From positions 1 to 38,826 of the forward strand of contig CAILZI010000189.1 in NCBI GenBank assembly GCA_903838675.1: a DNA stretch of 38,826 nucleotides, read 5' to 3'. The stretch is from an uncultured Verrucomicrobiota bacterium (GTDB taxonomy: Bacteria > Verrucomicrobiota > Verrucomicrobiia > Verrucomicrobiales > Verrucomicrobiaceae). Position numbers and translations under genes: made by a program. Shown here piece by piece: positions 33,682-38,826 of the stretch; within the stretch, counting starts at the first letter, position 1, and the number at the start of each line of letters is the position of its first letter. The notes below the pieces were generated by a model, which saw only the letters and a program-made list of their open reading frames with translations, ran no database searches and was not told where the DNA came from.

Positions 33682-34821
33682 TCAGACATCGACCTTCCAA
33701 GTCTCCTTGAGCATCCAGCGCCGTCCCTCGCTTTCTTTGGCAAACACTTCTTCAGAACTCAGATCCTCATAGAGGCACCAATCATCACCTGTGGTGCGGC
33801 GATAGCCGGGAAAATCTCCTGCATCCCTGGCGCACAGCAGCCAGCGAAACCTGCCGCTGTTCAAATAGTAATCGGGGGCATGATTGGCAACCAGCAGGAA
33901 CCCAAACCCAATGCCTTCGGAATAGACCTGAGCTTCGGCGTTCCAGGGCGCTGCACCCTGAGATTTTTCCGTGGAAATGCAGATCGGCCAGCGGTTTGCC
34001 CGTGTCAGAGGATCTGAATTTGAGCGCAAACGTTGCTGCATGAAGGCCAGTCGAGTCGCCTGATAATCGTCGACGAGGAAGCTGACGCAGGTGACTTCGG
34101 CGCGGCTCAGCAATTCGCGCAGCATTTCATAAAAGCGCTGGTTGAAGCATGGCTTTATCCGACTCCGGTAGTCTGGGCGTGTGAGCTCCAATGGCGTGCT
34201 GGCATCAAAGTCATAGGTGTGGCGGCGCAGATCCAGACAAGCCAGCTCCGTTCTGATCAAAAGATCTGTGGATTCTCGCAGGGAAACTTGGAACGCCTTC
34301 ACCTCGGCGTACAGCTCGCTTGCCCAGTCCTTGAATGACGGGCCTTCGCGTTCAGTCAGCCAGCAACGGGATTCAGGCGTGGTGTCGTCGCAGGCCCAGT
34401 AAAAGCAGCGGTCAAAGTCGGCAAGCGGCAGCCAGTTGTCCGGCCATTTGTGGGCATCCTTGGTGTCCTTTTTTCTCCAGCTGCGGAAGTCGTGGACCGT
34501 AGGCGGCACGTCCAGCAGCTCCACCCAGATGTATTTCCACACATCCCCGGGGCGCTGGATGGCCATCAGTTCATATACGCGGTAAGCCTCAGCGGCATCG
34601 GCCATCAGATGCCGCAGGGACAGGTCATGAAGCTTCACCCGAAAGGGCAGGGAAGGATCATTCCTCCAGAAGTGGCAGATGAGATCAACGAGCATGGGAA
34701 TGACAATCTGAAGAACGTTGGCCCTGGCGGCAAGCCGCAACACGATGCTCACGTAATCCCTGCTCCATTTCACCCTCGCCAGCGCGTTCCATTTCCAGTA
34801 CCCTCCCACCACCATGCCCAT
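33682..34821 (-). CDS. 379-residue protein of unknown family
   Basis: Read from the ATG at 34821, which overlaps the start of the divergent gene by 8 bp; a shorter start at 34695 (MLVDLICHFWRND) would leave a normal promoter gap. The sequence is soluble, rich in Trp, Arg, Asp and Tyr, and appears alpha-helical in the first half (WKYIWVELLDVPPTVHDFRSW) and mixed in the second (GFGFLLVANHAPDYYLNSGR, EGRRWMLKETWKV). I recognise no motif, signal peptide or membrane helix. Base composition is somewhat less GC-rich than in the flanking genes, a weak hint of transfer. Neighbours amt and metallophosphatase do not suggest a role. Confidence 0.6.
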   Translation of the reverse strand: MGMVVGGYWKWNALARVKWSRDYVSIVLRLAARANVLQIVIPMLVDLICHFWRNDPSLPFRVKLHDLSLRHLMADAAEAYRVYELMAIQRPGDVWKYIWVELLDVPPTVHDFRSWRKKDTKDAHKWPDNWLPLADFDRCFYWACDDTTPESRCWLTEREGPSFKDWASELYAEVKAFQVSLRESTDLLIRTELACLDLRRHTYDFDASTPLELTRPDYRSRIKPCFNQRFYEMLRELLSRAEVTCVSFLVDDYQATRLAFMQQRLRSNSDPLTRANRWPICISTEKSQGAAPWNAEAQVYSEGIGFGFLLVANHAPDYYLNSGRFRWLLCARDAGDFPGYRRTTGDDWCLYEDLSSEEVFAKESEGRRWMLKETWKVDV

Positions 34822-35743
34822 CCACCTGCCTATCGCATCCCGGCGCGACTTCCTGGCTCAGCTCAGCGGCGCGGTGGTCTGTGCCCCGGCGCTTCATGCG
34901 GCAGACGCGCAGCGGGTGGATGAGGACCGCATCGCCATTCTCAATGACACGCACATCGCCGCGCAGCATCCGGCCAGCGCGGCCATCCCCACGCACCTGC
35001 GGGAAACGGTGGCCTGGCTCGTCGCGCAGGAGCGGCGGCCTGCGGCGGTCGTCATCAATGGCGACCTCGCCTTGAGCAATGGCCGGCCCGGAGACTACGA
35101 GCACTTCACGCGGCTCATCGCCCCGCTGCGGGATGCCGGCATGCCGGTGCACCTCACGCTGGGGAATCACGATGACCGCGATGTCTTCCATCAGGTGCTG
35201 CAGGCGGAGAAAGCGGCGGAGCCGCCCGTGGTCTCGCGCCATGTCGGCGTCGTCTCATTGGCCAAGGCGAATCTCTTCCTTCTCGACTCGCTCAAAACCG
35301 TGGGGCAGGGCGCGGAGGCCCGCGTCGTCGCGCAGGGCTTGCTTGGTCCCGAGCAGCTCGCATGGCTGGGCCGCATGCTCGATGCGCATCCCGGCAAGCC
35401 CGCCCTCATCTTCGGCCATCACAATCCCCGGCTCGGCGGCGGGGAGCAGCACTACCCCGGTGGCCTGGAGGACTCCGAGCCCCTGTGGGAGCTCCTCGTC
35501 TCACGCCCGCAGGTGAAGGCCTACGTCCACGGCCACATCCATGACCGCAGCCACTTCCAGCATCGCGGCATCCACATCCTCAACACCCCCGCCACTTCCT
35601 ACGTCTCCAACCCCACTTCCAGCACCACCGGCTGGACGATGGTGCAATTGAGCGACCAAGGCGTGGACTTCACCACGCTGACGCACGCGAAGGAGCATGC
35701 GTGGAATGGCAAAGTGGAGAAGGTGGCGTGGAAGGTGGGGTGA
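34814..35743 (+). CDS. Tat-exported calcineurin-like metallophosphatase
   Basis: 309 residues. A twin-arginine signal is seen in ASRRDFLAQLSGAVVCAPAL (arginines 10-11). The phosphoesterase motifs follow in order: NDTHI (Asp 45, His 47), NGDLALSN, GNHDDRD, GHHNP and GHIHDRS, which bind two metals. This is the dinuclear phosphoesterase fold. It would act in the periplasm on a phosphate mono- or diester that cannot be named. The late block ILNTPATSYVSNPTSST is common in secreted members. Confidence 0.9.
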   Translation: MPIHLPIASRRDFLAQLSGAVVCAPALHAADAQRVDEDRIAILNDTHIAAQHPASAAIPTHLRETVAWLVAQERRPAAVVINGDLALSNGRPGDYEHFTRLIAPLRDAGMPVHLTLGNHDDRDVFHQVLQAEKAAEPPVVSRHVGVVSLAKANLFLLDSLKTVGQGAEARVVAQGLLGPEQLAWLGRMLDAHPGKPALIFGHHNPRLGGGEQHYPGGLEDSEPLWELLVSRPQVKAYVHGHIHDRSHFQHRGIHILNTPATSYVSNPTSSTTGWTMVQLSDQGVDFTTLTHAKEHAWNGKVEKVAWKVG

Positions 35744-35755
35744 TGGATGAGGGCT

Positions 35756-36349
35756 TCATGAAGTGCTCTGTTCTTGATCACCTTCTGCGACCTTTTTCTG
35801 CGCTTCCCGGTTCATCACTTCGCTGAAATGTTTGGTGATGCATTTCGGACAGATGCCATGGGTGAACAGGGCCTCGGATCGCGAGGTGACGTATTCTTCA
35901 ATCTGCTGCCATTCGCCATTTTCGTCCCGGATGTCTTTGCAAAAGGAGCACGTCGGCAGGAGTCCCTCCAGCGTGCGGACGCGGGCGCGCAGGGCCTGGG
36001 TCTGCTCAGACAGTTTGCCGCACAGGAAGGTGATGAAGAACAGGATCGCGAGCCGCAGGATGGCGTTGATGATGGCCACGGGCAGGGTGTACGGAATGCC
36101 CCAGGCGTATTGGATGCTGAATCGAATAATGCACAGGATGGCCCCCAGCCACAGGGCGGTGCGGAGGCCGCAGTTCCACGCCATCAGCGCGACTGGAATC
36201 ACGAACAGGAAGGGGAAGAAGACAATGGGGCCCGCCAGGAAGTCGCAGCAGGACATCAGCAGGGCGATGAGAAACAGCACCCGCCAGTCGTTCCAGGGAG
36301 ACCGTTCGAAAAAGTATTCAGACGGAGGTTGAGGCTGAGGTCCATTCAT
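35756..36349 (-). CDS. Membrane protein with C-terminal CxxC/CPxC motif
   Basis: 197 residues from the ATG at 36349; a start at 36388 is possible. Three to four hydrophobic helices cover about 20-115. A short coiled coil (about 117-135) leads into a C-terminal motif LLPTCSFCKDIRDENGEWQQ, then EALFTHGICPKCITKHF. This cysteine-bearing tail is known after PAS and kinase domains in many bacteria (ending in HGICPxC) and probably binds a metal. The protein has no kinase or cyclase domain, so it looks like the membrane sensor module and the tail with the catalytic part missing. Its job is unknown. Confidence 0.7.
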   Translation of the reverse strand: MNGPQPQPPSEYFFERSPWNDWRVLFLIALLMSCCDFLAGPIVFFPFLFVIPVALMAWNCGLRTALWLGAILCIIRFSIQYAWGIPYTLPVAIINAILRLAILFFITFLCGKLSEQTQALRARVRTLEGLLPTCSFCKDIRDENGEWQQIEEYVTSRSEALFTHGICPKCITKHFSEVMNREAQKKVAEGDQEQSTS

Positions 36350-36747
36350 GGCGTTGGCCGCTTGAGAGGCATGGGATAGGCGCTGCACAGGAGCAGAGCC
36401 ACCTAAGTGATTATGCGTCAGTGACCAAGGGAGGGCAATGAATTCCCGTCAGAACATTCATGGCCGGGAGTACAATTCGGATCCCCGTAGGATGGGGGTG
36501 GCGACAGTCCGCGTGTCTGCCAGCATGCGGCAGGCCCTGAGGCGCGCGAACGTCCTCGAAGTCGGGCGGTTTGGCGAAGGGGGCGGGGGCTTGTGAAAAG
36601 GGGGATGCGATGAGACCGCAGACCACGCTGGACCGAAGGATTCAACGGACGCGCACAGCGCATCCCTACCACCCAGAGCAGCACCTGACGCAGGGCTACG
36701 GCCGGAAGGCCGCGCTATTCGAGAACGTGCCTAGGATGCATTGGCCC
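36350..36747. other. 398-bp spacer
   Basis: No gene is supported. It contains a REP-like hairpin (36647-36670), a GGCC-GGAA-GGCC hairpin near 36700 and G-rich stretches near 36580-36605. Reading frames that cross it look unconserved. Confidence 0.4.
36647..36670 (-). repeat. Single GTAG-head hairpin repeat
   Basis: On the minus strand GGTAGGG (36664-36670) leads directly into a stem of GGATGCGC with GCGCGTCC (loop of three, one G-T or A-C mismatch). The layout matches the pair at 28374-28460: the first two bases of the stem are the last two of the GGTAGGG box. Stem sequence differs from both other copies. Confidence 0.5.
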
Positions 36748-37482
36748 CTACTTCACCGGCTCCGCGTTCCAGATCTTGAGGTCGTCGAAGAAGCCGTCTT
36801 TGCCCATGCAGCCGAACTCGACCTTGGACTTCGTCGGGTGGGCGATGCCGGGGGACTGGAGGAAGGCGACGGGCTTGCCATCGATGGAGGCGCGCATGGT
36901 GTCGCCCACGGTTTCGAGCATGAAGGTGTGCCAGGCCTCGGGATCGAGGCTGAGGGGGAAGCTGGCGTTTTTCCGGCCTTGCGGGGTCGGGGGCTCGCCG
37001 GTGGCGCCTTCGGGGCGGGCCACGGCCAGGCCCTTCTGATCGACGAGGATGATCTTGTCCGCCGCGATGCGCGCCATGCAGAGGTGCCCGTAGTGCGAGC
37101 CGTTGAACTTGCGGTCGTCAAACTCCGCCGTGAGGGACTGCGCGCCGCCGAGCCGGAAGCGGAATTCGATCACGCTGTCCTGCGTCGGGATGTCATTGCC
37201 GATCACGGCCTGATGCCCCTTCACCGGCGGCTTGCCCTCCTGCGCCGGGGCATCAAAGCGCATCTGCGTGCCCTTCAGTGCACCGATCTCCAGAGAAAAC
37301 GTCGGCACCACGATGGCCCAGCCCTTGTCCTTGCCCAGCTCCGCCCGCTCAAAGTCATCGGAAAAGAGCAGCTCCTTCTTTTTCGCCGTCGGCTCTGCGG
37401 GAATCGGGGGCAGCTTCGGCGCATCAGCAGCGAAGGTGGAGGCGGTGAGAAGGCTGGCCAGCGTGAGGAAGCGGAGGTTCAT
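36748..37482 (-). CDS. Secreted LamG/DUF1080-like protein, paralogue
   Basis: 244 residues from the ATG at 37482; the frame opens at 37566 but the signal peptide (MNLRFLTLASLLTASTFA) starts here. The mature domain has KKELLFSDDFERAELG, EFDDRKFNGSHYGHLCMA, LETVGDTMRASIDGKPVAFL and FFDDLKIWNAEPVK. It is a paralogue of the protein at 18018-18767, with the same block order. A further broken copy of the N-terminal part lies at 38712-38776. The function is unknown; carbohydrate binding is a guess from the fold. Confidence 0.72.
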   Translation of the reverse strand: MNLRFLTLASLLTASTFAADAPKLPPIPAEPTAKKKELLFSDDFERAELGKDKGWAIVVPTFSLEIGALKGTQMRFDAPAQEGKPPVKGHQAVIGNDIPTQDSVIEFRFRLGGAQSLTAEFDDRKFNGSHYGHLCMARIAADKIILVDQKGLAVARPEGATGEPPTPQGRKNASFPLSLDPEAWHTFMLETVGDTMRASIDGKPVAFLQSPGIAHPTKSKVEFGCMGKDGFFDDLKIWNAEPVK

Positions 37483-37522
37483 GGGGATAGAGGGAACGCG
37501 CGGCGCGCGGCGGTTTGTCAGC

Positions 37523-38623
37523 TTATTGAGCCTTGCTGGCCGTCTTCTTCCCAGCTTTGCCATCACTCAAAGTGAGTCGCTGCCGGGCGCGGACGACGGC
37601 TTGGTGGAGCTTTCGTTCGAGCTGTTTCTTCGGCAGCAGTTGGGTCCAGTAAGTCGCCACGTGGATGCCGCTGCTGGCGAGTTCGAACAGCTCGACGTGC
37701 TCCTCGTTCTTGCCCGCGCAGAGGATCATTCCCAGTGGTGCTTCTTCGCCCGGCTCGAGGGCGTGGCGTTTCAGCCAGCCTAGATACAGCTCCATCTGCC
37801 CTTTGTCCGCCGCCTCGAAGTCGCCGAGCTTCAACTCAATCGCCACGAGCCGCTTGAGTTTCCGATGGTAGAACAGCAGATCGAGATAGTAGTCCTTGGC
37901 ATCAATCTGCATCCGCTTCTGCCGCTCCAGGAAGGCAAAGCCGATGCCGAGTTCGAGGATGAAGCTCTCCACCTCGCGCAAGATTGCCGTCTCCACGTCC
38001 TTCTCGGCATAGGTGTCCTTCAGCCCGAGGAAGTCGAGGATGTAGGGATCGCGAAAGACGAGGTCGGGCGTGAGCTTGTCCTCGCTGCGCAGGGCGGCGA
38101 GTTCCTGCTTGATGAGCTTGTCCGGCTTCTTCGAGATCGCCGTGCGCTCGTAGAGCATGGAGCCGATTTTTTTCACCAACGTGCGCACACTCCAGTTCTC
38201 CATGCGGCACATCTCGGCGTAGAAGTCCCGCTTCAGTTCATCGTCGAGGTAAATGATCGAGCGAAAGTGGCTCCATCCCAATTTTGCACACAGCGTGTGC
38301 AAAATGCCGCGATCCGGGAATGCCTCCGCGAGCTTGACCATGTGTGCCAGGTTCCGCTGGCTAAACCCTCGGCCAAACTCCTTCTCCAATTGTGCACTCA
38401 GTGTGTGCAAAATCTCCTTTCCGTAATCAGCACGCTTCTCCTTCAGCACATCTGTGCGAATGCGAGTGCCGATCTCCCAATACAGGAGCGTCAGACCGGC
38501 GTTGACGGTCCGGGCAACGGCTTCGCGGGCCGTGAGGATGAGATCGCGCACATCCGCAAGCAGCGGCGCGGCAGGGGCGGCGGGTTTGGGAGCGAGCGTG
38601 CGAGGCTTGGGCTTGGCGGGCAT
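37523..38623 (-). CDS. DUF1016/YhcG-type PD-(D/E)XK nuclease family protein
   Basis: 366 residues. The N-terminal DUF1016 helical domain (about 20-165) has LLYWEIGTRIRTDVLKE, EFGRGFSQRNLAHMVKLAEA and GWSHFRSIIYL. The C-terminal PD-(D/E)XK nuclease domain (about 200-350) has YLDLLFYHRKLKRLVAIELK, which supplies the D...ExK active-site residues, then EAADKGQMELYLGWL. Such proteins occur near restriction, defence and mobile elements and sometimes as orphans. Both an Ala/Pro/Lys-rich head and a Lys-rich tail extend the usual length. It is bordered on both sides by copies of the same LamG gene segment, which suggests insertion or rearrangement. Confidence 0.88.
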   Translation of the reverse strand: MPAKPKPRTLAPKPAAPAAPLLADVRDLILTAREAVARTVNAGLTLLYWEIGTRIRTDVLKEKRADYGKEILHTLSAQLEKEFGRGFSQRNLAHMVKLAEAFPDRGILHTLCAKLGWSHFRSIIYLDDELKRDFYAEMCRMENWSVRTLVKKIGSMLYERTAISKKPDKLIKQELAALRSEDKLTPDLVFRDPYILDFLGLKDTYAEKDVETAILREVESFILELGIGFAFLERQKRMQIDAKDYYLDLLFYHRKLKRLVAIELKLGDFEAADKGQMELYLGWLKRHALEPGEEAPLGMILCAGKNEEHVELFELASSGIHVATYWTQLLPKKQLERKLHQAVVRARQRLTLSDGKAGKKTASKAQ

Positions 38624-38711
38624 GGCTCCGTCAGAGTAGCGCGGTCAGGCGGCTCCGGGAAAGGTGAATTGTCTCCGCATTGCGGAGAGAGTCCTCGTGC
38701 CATTCTCCACC

Positions 38712-38776
38712 GAAAACGTCGGCACCACAATGGCCCAGCCCTTGTCCTTGCCCAGCTCCGCCCGCTCAAAGTCATC
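38712..38776 (-). pseudogene. Truncated copy of the LamG-like gene
   Basis: 65 bp identical at 64 positions to 37295-37359 inside the gene at 36748-37482. On the minus strand it encodes DDFERAELGKDKGWAIVVPT followed by FSVENG, so it keeps the reading of the N-terminal region but is cut at both ends. The right end is cut exactly where an insertion-sequence-like end begins (38777). The left side passes into unrelated sequence upstream of the DUF1016 gene. Confidence 0.75.
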
Positions 38777-38826
38777 TGAGGTGGACCCCGAAATTCGGGC
38801 CAGTAGTGAAGTTATGCGATTATGGT
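38777..38826. mobile_element. Probable IS3-family terminus (partial, at window edge)
   Basis: The sequence starts TGAGGTGGACCCCGAAATTC and continues GGGCCAGTAGTGAAG. The TG start and the GTGGACCCCGAAATT text are what I recall from ends of several IS3-family elements. It abuts the broken LamG copy. No transposase is inside the window, so identity and family are provisional. Confidence 0.5.

Noticed and set aside
32146..34017. 623-codon plus-strand frame across amt and beyond
   Set aside because: Frame-shifted shadow of amt rich in Arg/His/Pro; joins unrelated regions.
38638..38660. GTAG-GCGCGGTCAGGCGG as another REP copy upstream of the DUF1016 gene
   Set aside because: The head is followed by GCGG direct repeats, not a hairpin; likeness to the GGAG family is too short.

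Overview
The window is about 38.8 kb of high-GC bacterial chromosome. It most resembles a member of the Verrucomicrobiota, with the Prosthecobacter/Verrucomicrobium side of the phylum as best guess. The basis is inference from gene content: a giant membrane Ser/Thr kinase with leucine-rich repeats, a secreted thioredoxin-PDZ-CxxCH protein, a DUF5069 protein, several concanavalin/LamG-like secreted proteins, weak or absent Shine-Dalgarno sites, and many short genes in alternating orientation. No rRNA, tRNA or CRISPR was seen. I ran no database searches; every family name is from motif recognition.

Layout. 0.2-9 kb: a secreted redox/PDZ protein, a zinc-ribbon membrane protein and an orphan sugar-type ABC permease, then a 1163-residue receptor-like Ser/Thr kinase, a uracil-DNA glycosylase-like protein without the usual Fe-S cysteines, and a small anchored protein. 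9-15 kb: a Tat-exported sulfite-oxidase-family molybdoenzyme and a two-gene sensor kinase / hybrid kinase operon. 15-20 kb: a stand-alone H-type lectin, a methyltransferase, the MsrP-MsrQ periplasmic methionine sulfoxide repair pair, a LamG-like secreted protein, a PhnA/YjdM protein and an O-methyltransferase-like protein. 20-25 kb: a LysR regulator divergent from an oxidoreductase-EmrA-EmrB efflux operon. 25-32 kb: DUF5069, a 58-aa basic protein, a SelL-like peroxiredoxin, an SGNH hydrolase, an rRNA methyltransferase of RlmI type, a cupin, RlmN, an FKBP lipoprotein and an MtfA-type peptidase. 32-38.8 kb: an ammonium transporter, an unrecognised 379-aa protein, a Tat-exported metallophosphatase, a membrane protein with a C-terminal cysteine motif, a second LamG-like protein, a DUF1016/YhcG nuclease, and at the right edge a truncated copy of the LamG gene cut by what looks like an IS3-family end.

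Themes. Extracytoplasmic redox and repair recur (Trx-PDZ, MsrPQ, sulfite oxidase family, SelL-like, FKBP). The most unusual signal is non-coding. At least two families of short hairpin repeats are present. Each has a conserved head tetranucleotide (GTAG or GGAG) next to a hairpin whose stem sequence changes while pairing is kept. They match the layout of REP/REPIN elements mobilised by RAYT transposases. One GGAG-family copy lies in frame inside the kinase gene. Other structures are a 21-bp-stem hairpin built from four copies of a heptamer, a pair of related hairpins flanking the amt gene, and a terminator embedded in the coding end of msrQ.
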